A DNA stretch of 64,000 nucleotides from Gaetbulibacter sp. 4G1 (lineage in GTDB: Bacteria; Bacteroidota; Bacteroidia; Flavobacteriales; Flavobacteriaceae): NCBI RefSeq assembly GCF_002741945.1, contig NZ_MDVN01000023.1, positions 1-64,000 of the forward strand, given 5' to 3'. Under the pieces are notes generated by a model. The model was not told the DNA's origin. It saw only the letters and a program-made list of their open reading frames with translations, and did not search any database. Numbering within the stretch: position 1 is the stretch's first letter; the number at the start of each line of letters is the position of its first letter. A program made the translations under genes and the position numbers. Below are positions 9,670 through 17,453 of this stretch, piece after piece.

Positions 9670-10083
9670 TTAATTATACTGTGTTTTAAAAATATCTATT
9701 AATACATCAGGCGGTACTATTTTGTTAGGAAAACTTTCCATTAGGTATAAAACTTTGGTTATCGATTCATGACTCAATCCCATTCGAAGTCCAAAATTAT
9801 AAAGCTTTATAACACCAGCAGAATTATTTTCTCCACCATATTCCTGCTCAATATTCATTAATAAAACTAATCTATGAAACTGAACAATACGCTCACTATG
9901 CGATTTTAAATGAGTATACGAAACAGGGTGCTCAATTAAATAATCAAAATCTTCACGAGAAATATCTAGTTGTTTAGCTACGCCCAACAAAAAATTATAC
10001 TCTATATTTTTTATGTCTTTATCATATTTTGCAAACGCAATCATTTCAGATAAAAGACTCAATTTTTCTACTCTATTAACCAT
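9670..10083 (-). CDS. TerB-like small cytoplasmic protein
   Basis: A 137-residue, mostly helical protein with no signal peptide or membrane segment. The start MVNRVEKLSLLSEMIAFAKYD and the following acidic helices (KDIKNIEYNFLLGVAKQLD) resemble the TerB/DjlA helical fold seen in many small flavobacterial proteins. The classic metal-binding acidic residues of tellurite-resistance TerB are only partly recognisable. The function is unknown and a tellurite role should not be assumed. It is convergent with uvrB and separated from it by the inverted repeat. Upstream lies the longest non-coding stretch in the window. Confidence 0.6.
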   Translation of the reverse strand: MVNRVEKLSLLSEMIAFAKYDKDIKNIEYNFLLGVAKQLDISREDFDYLIEHPVSYTHLKSHSERIVQFHRLVLLMNIEQEYGGENNSAGVIKLYNFGLRMGLSHESITKVLYLMESFPNKIVPPDVLIDIFKTQYN

Positions 10084-10452
10084 GTCATTAAAGGGATAAA
10101 TTAATTACATTATAAAGGTACGCAGAAGAGTACTTTAATAATCGTGGATATAATGTATCTTATCGAAAAGTTAGACGTTTTTAATCGAAGATTTTAATTA
10201 TTTCATCACAGACGTTATTTTTTTATCCGATTTTTAAGTAACACATAGAGATCAAAAACATATAAACAAAAACACAAATAAACCATAACACTCTTTAAAT
10301 CAATATTTTAAACTAGTGTTTTTCATATCGGTTATCTAATTTTAAAATCAATAATTAAAGTATCTTTATCAAAAATTAAAAAACGCCAGAGAATAGTAAC
10401 CGTAAAAGTGAAATCGACGAAAGGCACTAATAGAATTTACAAAATAAAATGT
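10084..10452. other. Non-coding stretch of 369 bases with one hairpin
   Basis: This is an AT-rich region between the divergent TerB-like gene and the DUF1456 gene, with no convincing ORF. The only clear structure is an interrupted hairpin at 10287-10320. It has outer arms AACACT/AGTGTT, inner arms TTTAAA/TTTAAA and a loop of about seven bases, followed by TTTTT on the plus strand. No complete -33/-7 promoter pair was found. Confidence 0.5.
10287..10325 (+). terminator. Terminator-like hairpin in the intergenic region
   Basis: AACACT (10287-10292) pairs with AGTGTT (10315-10320), and TTTAAA (10294-10299) with TTTAAA (10307-10312). The stem is followed by T residues. No recognised plus-strand gene ends just upstream, so it could end an unannotated short transcript or be an incidental structure. 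Confidence 0.3.
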
Positions 10453-10713
10453 ATGACAAATAACGATGTTTTAAAAAAGTTACGAGTAGCATTAAAATTA
10501 AGAGATGATGATATTGTAAAGATTTTAAGTCTTGTAGATTTTAGAATTTCCAAAAGTGAGCTTGGAGCTTTTTTTAGAAGAGAAGATCATCCCAAGTATA
10601 TGGAGTGTGGAGATCAAATCTTAAGAAACTTTTTAAATGGGTTGGTTATACATCTGCGTGGACCAATGCCCAAAAAGGGTGAAAATAAAGTACAAAAAAA
10701 GAGCAACAGATAA
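10453..10713 (+). CDS. DUF1456 (YehS-like) family protein
   Basis: An 86-residue cytoplasmic protein with a single DUF1456 unit: NNDVLKKLRVALKLRDDDIV, then LVDFRISKSELGAFFRR, then a YMECGDQILRNFLNGL segment. Enterobacterial YehS is about twice this length with two such units, so this is a one-unit form. I chose the ATG at 10453 because family similarity begins there; a GTG at 10408 would add 15 residues that look unlike the family. The function of DUF1456 is unknown. The stop codon lies within the loop of the terminator hairpin. Confidence 0.75.
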   Translation: MTNNDVLKKLRVALKLRDDDIVKILSLVDFRISKSELGAFFRREDHPKYMECGDQILRNFLNGLVIHLRGPMPKKGENKVQKKSNR

Positions 10714-10728
10714 AGTTGCTCTTTTTTT
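10698..10728. terminator. Bidirectional terminator between DUF1456 gene and sucC
   Basis: The stem AAAGAGCAAC (10698-10707) pairs with GTTGCTCTTT (10715-10724) around a 7-base loop. There is an A-run before it and a T-run after it, so it can act for both converging genes. The DUF1456 stop codon TAA (10711-10713) is in the loop. Confidence 0.85.
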
Positions 10729-10750
10729 GTTATATAATAAATTTAGTTTA

Positions 10751-11941
10751 TCAAGCTAAAACTTGCTGTACTTTATCTGCAGCTTCTTGGAATTCTGTAG
10801 CACTCATTACATCTAAACCAGAACTGTCTATTAGCTCTTTAGCTATATCTGCATTTGTACCTTGTAAACGAACAATAATTGGTACGTTGATATTACCCAT
10901 GTTTTTGTAAGCATCAATAACGCCTTGTGCCACTCGGTCACAGCGAACAATACCACCAAAAATATTGATTAAAATAGCTTTTACAGCTGGATCTTTTAAT
11001 ATAATTTTAAATGCAGCTTCTACACGAGCTGCATCAGCAGTACCTCCTACATCTAAAAAGTTTGCCGGTTCTCCACCTGCTTGCTTAATTAAATCCATAG
11101 TAGCCATAGCCAAACCTGCTCCGTTTACCATACAGCCTACATTTCCATCTAAATCAACATAGTTTAAACCTAATTCGCCAGCCTCAACTTCAATAGCGCT
11201 TTCTTCACGTATATCACGCAAATCAACATAATTTTTATGTCTGTATAATGCATTATCATCAATAGTAACTTTTGCATCAACTGCCATTATCTTATTATCA
11301 CTAGTTTTTAAAACAGGGTTAATTTCAAATAAAGATGAATCCGATTTTACATAAGCTGTATAAAGATTAGTAACAAACTTTGTCATTTCTTTAAAGGCCA
11401 ATCCAGATAATCCTAAATTGAATGCTACTCGTCTTGCCTGAAAAGGCATTAAACCAACAGAAGGATCAACTTCTTCTGTAAATATTAAATGTGGTGTTTC
11501 TTCTGCTACAGTTTCTATATCCATACCTCCTTCAGTAGAATACATTATCATGTTACGTCCAGTACCTCTATTTAATAATACTGACATGTAAAACTCATTT
11601 GTTTCACTCTCTCCAGGATAATATACATCCTCAGCAACTAAAACTTGATGTACTTTTTTACCCTCGGCAGATGTTTGAGGTGTAATTAAGTTCATCCCAA
11701 TAATTTGCCCTGCAATAGTTTCAACCTCTTGTAAGTTTTTAGCAAGTTTTACGCCACCACCTTTACCACGTCCACCTGCATGAACTTGTGCTTTAATAAC
11801 ATGCCAACCTGTACCTGTCTCTTGTGTTAATTGCTTCGCTGCAGCAACTGCCTCTTGTGCATTTTGAGCAACAATTCCGCGTTGTATACGCACTCCGAAA
11901 GTACTTAATATTTCTTTACCTTGATATTCGTGTAAATTCAT
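10751..11941 (-). CDS. sucC: Succinate-CoA ligase (ADP-forming) subunit beta
   Basis: A 396-residue TCA-cycle enzyme subunit. With SucD it interconverts succinyl-CoA and succinate with ATP or GTP formation in the cytoplasm. It starts with MNLHEYQGKEI, typical of SucC. An ATP-grasp domain follows (HVIKAQVHAGGRGKGGG, FEINPVL). The C-terminal CoA-ligase domain contains NFLDVGGTA and the phosphohistidine-contacting segment NIFGGIVRCD. The length is normal. sucD is not adjacent, so the two subunits are encoded apart here. It is divergent from lysA with a 202-base shared upstream region that carries a -7 box for each gene. Confidence 0.98.
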   Translation of the reverse strand: MNLHEYQGKEILSTFGVRIQRGIVAQNAQEAVAAAKQLTQETGTGWHVIKAQVHAGGRGKGGGVKLAKNLQEVETIAGQIIGMNLITPQTSAEGKKVHQVLVAEDVYYPGESETNEFYMSVLLNRGTGRNMIMYSTEGGMDIETVAEETPHLIFTEEVDPSVGLMPFQARRVAFNLGLSGLAFKEMTKFVTNLYTAYVKSDSSLFEINPVLKTSDNKIMAVDAKVTIDDNALYRHKNYVDLRDIREESAIEVEAGELGLNYVDLDGNVGCMVNGAGLAMATMDLIKQAGGEPANFLDVGGTADAARVEAAFKIILKDPAVKAILINIFGGIVRCDRVAQGVIDAYKNMGNINVPIIVRLQGTNADIAKELIDSSGLDVMSATEFQEAADKVQQVLA

Positions 11942-11966
11942 AACTTGCTTAATAGTTTAAGATGCG

Positions 11967-11974
11967 CAAATGTA
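11967..11974 (-). promoter_or_regulatory. Candidate -7 box of sucC
   Basis: The minus strand reads TACATTTG, an exact match to TAnnTTTG, 25 bases upstream of the sucC ATG. No good -33 TTTG was seen at the expected distance. Confidence 0.45.
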
Positions 11975-12116
11975 AATAATAGCTATTAATTACGCTAATA
12001 TTTTATTTAAGAATGAAAGAAATAAAAATTGAAATATTCAAATTGTTAATTATTTAACAATTTGTTTAATTTGATTAATTTTGAAATTATAAATTTTATT
12101 TTGAAAAGTAAAGGAA

Positions 12117-12124
12117 TACATTTG
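12117..12124 (+). promoter_or_regulatory. Candidate -7 box of lysA
   Basis: TACATTTG matches TAnnTTTG exactly, ends 19 bases before the lysA ATG, and is the same octamer as the sucC box on the other strand. The nearest TTTG upstream (12100-12103) is closer than usual. A second match, TAATTTTG at 12076-12083, would give a longer leader. Confidence 0.45.
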
Positions 12125-12143
12125 AAAAAAATATAGTTACATA

Positions 12144-13385
12144 ATGACAAATGATCGCTTATTAAAAATAGCAAAAAACTACGGGAGCCCTGTATATGTT
12201 TATGATGCTGAAAAAATATCATCACAATACAAACGTTTAACTAATGCGTTTAAGAGTGTAAAAACTTTAAAAATAAATTATGCAGTAAAAGCTTTATCTA
12301 ATATTTCTATATTAAAATTATTTAAAACATTGGGTTCAGGAATAGATACAGTATCTATTCAAGAAGTTCAACTTGGTTTAGCGGCTGGTTTTTTACCTGA
12401 ACAAATCATTTATACTCCAAATGGAGTCTCGCTAACTGAAATTGAGGAAGCAGCAAAATTAGGTATTCAAATAAATATTGATAATCTAGCTATTTTAGAA
12501 CAATTCGGTACAAAGCACCCCAATGTTCCTGTTTGTATTCGTATTAATCCGCATGTAATGGCTGGTGGTAATAGTAATATTTCTGTGGGGCATATTGACT
12601 CGAAGTTTGGTATTTCAATACACCAAATTCCACATTTGCTACGAATAGTTGAAAATACAAAAATGACTATTAATGGTATACATATGCATACCGGCAGCGA
12701 TATTTTAGACATTGATGTATTTCTATATGCCAGTGAAATATTATTTGAAACTGCTAAGCAATTTAAAAATCTAGATTTTATAGATTTTGGATCTGGTTTT
12801 AAAGTACCATACAAAGTTGGAGATATTGAAACTAACATTGAAGAGTTAGGTAAAAAATTATCATTTAGATTTAATCAGTTTTGTAAAGATTATGGCAAAG
12901 AATTGACCTTAGCGTTTGAACCTGGTAAGTTTTTGGTGAGTGAGTCTGGTACTTTTTTAGCTACTGTAAATGCAGTAAAACAAACCACATCTACTGTATT
13001 TGCTCAAATTGATTCTGGATTTAATCATCTAATAAGACCTATGTTTTATGGTTCTCATCATGATATTATAAATATCTCAAATCCAAATGGTCGAGAACGT
13101 TTTTATACTGTAGTTGGATATATATGTGAAACAGATACTTTTGGGAACAATAGACGTATTAATGAAATTAACGAAGGAGATATTTTATGCTTTAAAAATG
13201 CAGGCGCTTATTGTTTTTCAATGGCAAGCAATTACAATTCGCGTTATAGACCGGCAGAGGTTTTATGGTATAATAAAAAAGCGCATTTAATTAGAAAAAG
13301 AGAAACATTTGAAGATATTTTGAAAAATCAAGTAGAAGTTGATTTTACTGAAATAAAAGAAAAAGAAGTAGTCACAGCAAAATAA
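12144..13385 (+). CDS. lysA: Diaminopimelate decarboxylase
   Basis: A 413-residue PLP-dependent decarboxylase for the last step of lysine synthesis, meso-diaminopimelate to L-lysine. It belongs to the alanine racemase-like fold type III. The PLP lysine is in KINYAVKALSN (K49). The substrate and PLP loop is near HMHTGSDI, and the phosphate-binding GSGFKVPY and EPGKFLV segments are present. The active-site cysteine lies in YICETDTFG near residue 328. The length is normal for LysA, and arginine decarboxylases of this fold are much longer. It is monocistronic by appearance, with its own -7 box and a terminator downstream. Confidence 0.96.
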   Translation: MTNDRLLKIAKNYGSPVYVYDAEKISSQYKRLTNAFKSVKTLKINYAVKALSNISILKLFKTLGSGIDTVSIQEVQLGLAAGFLPEQIIYTPNGVSLTEIEEAAKLGIQINIDNLAILEQFGTKHPNVPVCIRINPHVMAGGNSNISVGHIDSKFGISIHQIPHLLRIVENTKMTINGIHMHTGSDILDIDVFLYASEILFETAKQFKNLDFIDFGSGFKVPYKVGDIETNIEELGKKLSFRFNQFCKDYGKELTLAFEPGKFLVSESGTFLATVNAVKQTTSTVFAQIDSGFNHLIRPMFYGSHHDIINISNPNGRERFYTVVGYICETDTFGNNRRINEINEGDILCFKNAGAYCFSMASNYNSRYRPAEVLWYNKKAHLIRKRETFEDILKNQVEVDFTEIKEKEVVTAK

Positions 13386-13406
13386 GAGATTTTAAATAAA
13401 ACCAAT

Positions 13407-13447
13407 TCCTGTATTAACTCGTTAGAGCTGATACAGGATTTTTATTT
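13407..13447 (+). terminator. Terminator after lysA
   Basis: TCCTGTAT (13407-13414) pairs with ATACAGGA (13431-13438). A short inner CTC/GAG pairing with a GTTA loop extends the stem. The sequence TTTTTATTTTT follows. Confidence 0.8.
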
Positions 13448-13491
13448 TTAAAGAATTCCAAGAAATACCAATAAAGAACAAAAAATCGTTC

Positions 13492-13499
13492 TATTTTTG
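13492..13499 (+). promoter_or_regulatory. Candidate -7 box upstream of the hydroxylase gene
   Basis: TATTTTTG matches TAnnTTTG and ends 18 bases before the ATG at 13518. The -33 region is weak. Confidence 0.35.
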
Positions 13500-13517
13500 G
13501 TTAACAAATTTTCTTAA

Positions 13518-14438
13518 ATGACTTTTACAAATCCATTAGTATATGGAGTTCCTTGTTTTCTTGGTTTTATTTTACTTGAATTATCATATAGTAAACACCA
13601 TAAAAAAAGAAAAAAATTATATAACCGAAAAGATTTAGTTGCTAGTATAACAATGGGAGTTGGCTCTACTATTCTAGCCCCACTTACAAAAACAATAGCA
13701 GCCATTGTTCTTTTTAATTATGTTTATGAAATTTTTAACCCAGAAATAGATGGGATTCGCACCAACATTATGGGTTGGGAATCTTTCGGGTATGCTTGGT
13801 ATGTATGGCTAGTTTGTCAATTATTAGATGATTTTAGTTATTATTGGTTTCATAGACAAAATCATAATGTGAGATTCCTTTGGGCAGCTCATATAGTTCA
13901 TCATTCTTCAAACCATTTTAATTTAGGCACTGCTGTACGAAATGGTTGGTTTACAATTTTTTACAAACCCTTTTTCTATATGTGGATTCCTGCTCTTGGC
14001 TTTCCTCCAGAAATGCTTGTAGTTTGTTTAGGTATTGAAGCGCTATGGCAGTTTCAATTACATACAGTATACATCCCTAAAATGGGGATTATAGAGAAAA
14101 TATTTAATACACATACTATGCATCAAGTACATCATGCACAAAATTTGGAATACATGGACAAAAATCATGGAGGGTTTTTAAATATTTTTGATAAAATTTT
14201 TGGAACATGGAAAGAGCTAGATCACTCGATAGATATAAAATATGGTGTTTCTCACCCGCCTAATTCATATAATCCATTAGTTATTTTAACTCATGAGTAT
14301 AAAGATATTTGGAATGATATGAAAAAGTCTAAAAATTGGTATCACAAATTCATGTACGCTTTTGCTGCTCCTGGGTGGAGTCATGATGGTAGTACATTTA
14401 CTATTAAACAACAACAGAGATTGTTTAACAAAAAATAA
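13518..14438 (+). CDS. Sterol desaturase/fatty acid hydroxylase family membrane protein
   Basis: A 306-residue integral membrane di-iron enzyme of the fatty acid hydroxylase superfamily. The histidine clusters that bind the iron pair are visible: HRQNH near 111-115, HIVHHSSNH near 125-133, and HTMHQVHH near 198-205. Hydrophobic segments surround them. The family hydroxylates or desaturates lipids such as fatty acids, sphingolipid-like bases, sterols and carotenoids; the substrate here cannot be told from sequence. The following genes on the same strand encode an acyltransferase-like membrane protein and an M23 peptidase, which fits an envelope role without proving one. Confidence 0.88.
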   Translation: MTFTNPLVYGVPCFLGFILLELSYSKHHKKRKKLYNRKDLVASITMGVGSTILAPLTKTIAAIVLFNYVYEIFNPEIDGIRTNIMGWESFGYAWYVWLVCQLLDDFSYYWFHRQNHNVRFLWAAHIVHHSSNHFNLGTAVRNGWFTIFYKPFFYMWIPALGFPPEMLVVCLGIEALWQFQLHTVYIPKMGIIEKIFNTHTMHQVHHAQNLEYMDKNHGGFLNIFDKIFGTWKELDHSIDIKYGVSHPPNSYNPLVILTHEYKDIWNDMKKSKNWYHKFMYAFAAPGWSHDGSTFTIKQQQRLFNKK

Positions 14439-14536
14439 AAACCTTACTATCTTGCCTATTTAAAAGCGATTATATACTTTTAAAAAATACCCCTAAGTCT
14501 TTAAGACAAAAAAATACCTGATTTAATATAAGACTT

Positions 14537-15721
14537 ATGCAAATAAAATCAACAAGAATACAATCTATAGATATTTTAAGAGGTGTTGTTATGGTAATTA
14601 TGGCATTAGACCATGTTAGAGATTATTTTCATTATGGCTCCTTTTTTACTGATCCTACAAATATAGAAACAACCACACCTTTCTTATTTTTTACAAGGTT
14701 TATAACACATTATTGTGCCCCTGTTTTTATTTTTTTAGCAGGGACGTCAGCATTTTTATATGGTAATAAAAAAACTAAGCCTAAGCTTTTTAAATTTTTG
14801 TTTACAAGAGGTTTATGGTTAATATTACTTGAAATAGTATTAAACAACATCATTTGGTGGTTCGATTTGTCTTATGGTTTTATTGCTCTACAAGTTATTT
14901 GGGCCATAGGTTTAAGTATGGTTATTCTTTCTTTATTAATATATATTCCAAAAAAAGCATTATTAGTTATTGGAATAATTTTAATAACCGGTCATAATCT
15001 ATTAGACGGAATAATATTAGAAGGCACCAGTTTTAAATCTATAATTTGGTACATATTACACCAACAGCAATTTTTAGTGTTAAGCCAAAACCAAATGATT
15101 GCTTTTGCATACCCAATAATACCTTGGGTAGGCTTAATAGTTTTAGGCTATTGCTTTGGAAGTCTTTATACTAAAGGGTTTGATATTAAAATTAGGAAAA
15201 AATATTTATTAACTATTGGCCTAAGTTGTATTATTCTTTTCTTTATTTTAAGAGGGTTAAATATTTATGGAGATCTAGTGCCATGGTCAATTCAAGATAC
15301 TTCTACCAAAACTATAATTTCATTTTTTGATGTAACTAAATATCCACCATCTCTTCTATATTTATTAATAACTATTGGACCTGCTTTATTATTTTTGTTT
15401 GGTATTGAAAAAGTAAAAAATAAAATCACTAACTTCTTTTTAGTATTTGGAAGAGTACCATTATTTTATTATTTCCTTCATGTTTTAGTAATACATATTG
15501 CTGCGATAATAGGTTTACTATTAATTGGAGATGATTGGCAAAAAATGATATTAGATGTCAATGCATGGAATACAGGTAGTTTAGCATCTGGTTATGGGTA
15601 TTCGCTTTTTACGGTATACCTAATTTGGATTGGTGTTATAGCACTACTCTATTTCCCTTCTAAAAAGTATATGATATATAAAGCTAATAATAAAGATAAA
15701 TGGTGGTTAAGTTACTTGTAA
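14537..15721 (+). CDS. DUF1624/HGSNAT-like multi-pass membrane protein
   Basis: A 394-residue protein with about ten hydrophobic segments. It begins RIQSIDILRGVVMVIMALDH, the hallmark of the DUF1624 / heparan-alpha-glucosaminide N-acetyltransferase-like group, related to membrane acyltransferases that acylate sugars. Other recognisable parts are the HYCAPVFIFLAGTSAFLYG segment and a FGRVPLFYYFLHVLVIH segment near the C-terminus. The acceptor is unknown. It lies 98 bases after the hydroxylase gene and 13 bases before the M23 peptidase gene, so it is probably co-transcribed with the latter. Confidence 0.78.
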   Translation: MQIKSTRIQSIDILRGVVMVIMALDHVRDYFHYGSFFTDPTNIETTTPFLFFTRFITHYCAPVFIFLAGTSAFLYGNKKTKPKLFKFLFTRGLWLILLEIVLNNIIWWFDLSYGFIALQVIWAIGLSMVILSLLIYIPKKALLVIGIILITGHNLLDGIILEGTSFKSIIWYILHQQQFLVLSQNQMIAFAYPIIPWVGLIVLGYCFGSLYTKGFDIKIRKKYLLTIGLSCIILFFILRGLNIYGDLVPWSIQDTSTKTIISFFDVTKYPPSLLYLLITIGPALLFLFGIEKVKNKITNFFLVFGRVPLFYYFLHVLVIHIAAIIGLLLIGDDWQKMILDVNAWNTGSLASGYGYSLFTVYLIWIGVIALLYFPSKKYMIYKANNKDKWWLSYL

Positions 15722-15734
15722 AAGTTTTAAATTT

Positions 15735-16547
15735 ATGAGGCAAATAGCATTCTCGATAACCTTATTGTTTTTTATCAAAGTTAGCCATGGTCAAACCATA
15801 GAAACTCAAAAAATAATTGATCAAGATTCGTTAAGAATAGATTTTATAAACCCGTTTCTATGTGCAGTTGAATTTTATATAGCTCCAATTGATTCAGTAA
15901 AACAAAATTTTAAATTTAATAAGCATTTTATTATACAAGCTAAAGATACTTGTTTTAGTGCTTTAAAACTTCCTTTATCAATAGTAAAGGACACTTCTAA
16001 GGTTAATATTACTAAGTTTATTAAACTAAAAGGTACTCTGGGTGATCCAAATAAAATTAAACCAAATTATAGATATCAATATACACTTCCATATCAAAAA
16101 GGAAAATCATATAAAATAGTTCAAACCTTTGGAGGTAAATTTTCGCACAATATAAAAAATTCAAAATACGCTATCGATTTTGGGTTGCAAATTGGAGATA
16201 CAATTACAGCTGCAAGAAATGGCATTGTTATTTTTGTAAAAGGAGACTCAAAAAAACACGGAAAAACTCGAAAGTATATAGACTTTGCAAACAGAATAAA
16301 AATTTTACATAATGACGGAACCATTGCGGACTATGTACACCTTGATTATAATGGTGTATTAGTTAAGGTTGGTGATTATATAACTACTGGCCAACCAATA
16401 GGTATTTCTGGGTTAACGGGTTTTACAAAAGGGCCGCATTTACATTTTGTAGTATTTAAAGAAAGAAGTATATCCATTCCTATTATTTTTAAAGGTTATA
16501 AAAATAAAACCTTAAAAAAGCATGAATACTATAAAAGAAGAAAATAA
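15735..16547 (+). CDS. M23 family metallopeptidase
   Basis: A 270-residue exported peptidase of the LytM/M23 type, expected to cut peptidoglycan cross-links in the periplasm. It has a signal peptide (about residues 1-19, ending KVSHG). Residues 130-250 hold the catalytic domain: KYAIDFGL with the zinc-ligand Asp, an upstream His in GGKFSHN, and the HLHF motif (GPHLHFVVF). The first zinc motif is the FSH...YAIDF variety, not the textbook HxxxD. It is 13 bases downstream of the membrane protein gene and convergent with the exported DinB gene, with 3 bases between stops. Confidence 0.85.
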   Translation: MRQIAFSITLLFFIKVSHGQTIETQKIIDQDSLRIDFINPFLCAVEFYIAPIDSVKQNFKFNKHFIIQAKDTCFSALKLPLSIVKDTSKVNITKFIKLKGTLGDPNKIKPNYRYQYTLPYQKGKSYKIVQTFGGKFSHNIKNSKYAIDFGLQIGDTITAARNGIVIFVKGDSKKHGKTRKYIDFANRIKILHNDGTIADYVHLDYNGVLVKVGDYITTGQPIGISGLTGFTKGPHLHFVVFKERSISIPIIFKGYKNKTLKKHEYYKRRK

Positions 16548-16550
16548 TAG

Positions 16551-17120
16551 TTACTCTCTTAACTTACCATTAAAAACACTTACTTTAGAATTAAAAGGAT
16601 TCCCAGAAGCCCTACGAAGCATAACAACTTGTCCACAATGCCAAATTGCGTCTGCTATTGGCCCATTAATATTATTCCAAAATGGATATTCTTTCTCACC
16701 AAAAACTATTTTATATTGAGACATATCGTCTGCCTTTCTCATAATATCAGCAGCTGTTTTTATATTATTCAAAGTTAATCTACGCTTCTCTTCAAAAGTC
16801 ATCTCAGGGTTTTCACCTCTTATATTAGGTTTATTTAAAGTAGCATTTACAATGACTTTAGATAAGCCAAAAATATGATCAATAGTTTCTGCACTTGTAC
16901 GCCCAGATTCACTAGGCTTATAATTTAAATCTTTGTCTGTTAATCCTTGTGTTGCCCAATAATAACGGAACCCTAAACCATCAATCATTCTAGCTGCAAC
17001 TGCTCCTGCTGTATAGGTTTCTGGATAATCAGGAATTTGATAATAAGGTAACTTTTCTTCATTTTGCGCCATAACTAAAGATGCAAACATTAAGGTTAGT
17101 AATACAGTAGCTTTTTTCAT
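16551..17120 (-). CDS. Exported DinB-family protein
   Basis: A 189-residue protein with a signal peptide (residues 1-18, MKKATVLLTLMFASLVMA). The body has the DinB four-helix pattern with candidate metal-binding histidines in ETIDHIFGLS and DAIWHCGQVVMLRR. DinB-like proteins often bind a divalent metal, and some act as thiol transferases. The export signal is unusual for a group better known from the cytoplasm. The function here is unknown. It is the last gene of a tight minus-strand group, starting one base after the stop of the preceding small gene. Confidence 0.75.
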   Translation of the reverse strand: MKKATVLLTLMFASLVMAQNEEKLPYYQIPDYPETYTAGAVAARMIDGLGFRYYWATQGLTDKDLNYKPSESGRTSAETIDHIFGLSKVIVNATLNKPNIRGENPEMTFEEKRRLTLNNIKTAADIMRKADDMSQYKIVFGEKEYPFWNNINGPIADAIWHCGQVVMLRRASGNPFNSKVSVFNGKLRE

Positions 17121-17121
17121 T

Positions 17122-17445
17122 TTATTTTGGTTCTAGTGACATTACATAATCGTAACTTTCGTTTAAATATATAGCGACATTGTCTAAATCTTCAAGCATA
17201 AAGTCAGGTATTAACACATAACCTTTCATTACAGCTCCGTAAGATTTATATATTGAAGATTTAAACTCTTTTATATATTTTTCTTGAGTTTCTTTTGAAA
17301 ATCTAATTCCAATCTCACAGTCTTTATTAAACAGTGAAAACATATAGCCATTAGCCGATGTGTAAGGCATAGTCTTTCCTTTTCTTTTAAATCTATTACA
17401 TTTACTAACTAAGGCATCGTATACTTTTAACTTTTCTTCCCACAT
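17122..17445 (-). CDS. Small TfoX/Sxy-like protein
   Basis: A 107-residue cytoplasmic protein with no signal peptide. The segment SANGYMFSLFNKDCEIGIRF, the later KSYGAVMKGYVLIPD and the C-terminal acidic helix resemble the TfoX N-terminal domain pattern, in which a short beta-sheet is followed by VPDDML-like residues. The match is by eye and weak. Sxy/TfoX regulates competence in gammaproteobacteria, but a single-domain protein in this phylum need not do so. It sits between the M28 peptidase gene (8 bases) and the DinB gene (1 base), which implies co-transcription. Confidence 0.5.
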   Translation of the reverse strand: MWEEKLKVYDALVSKCNRFKRKGKTMPYTSANGYMFSLFNKDCEIGIRFSKETQEKYIKEFKSSIYKSYGAVMKGYVLIPDFMLEDLDNVAIYLNESYDYVMSLEPK

Positions 17446-17453
17446 ATATGAAA

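Noticed and set aside
9670..10083. Tellurite resistance role for the TerB-like gene
   Set aside because: Only a general fold resemblance is seen and no other ter genes are present.
10408..10452. GTG start for the DUF1456 gene
   Set aside because: The extra 15 residues do not look like the family; the ATG at 10453 fits better.
10716..10910. Plus-strand ORF over the sucC end
   Set aside because: It lies antisense within sucC, begins in the terminator, and its protein has no recognisable features.
12467..12838. Minus-strand 123-residue ORF
   Set aside because: It is antisense within lysA, whose motifs are complete.
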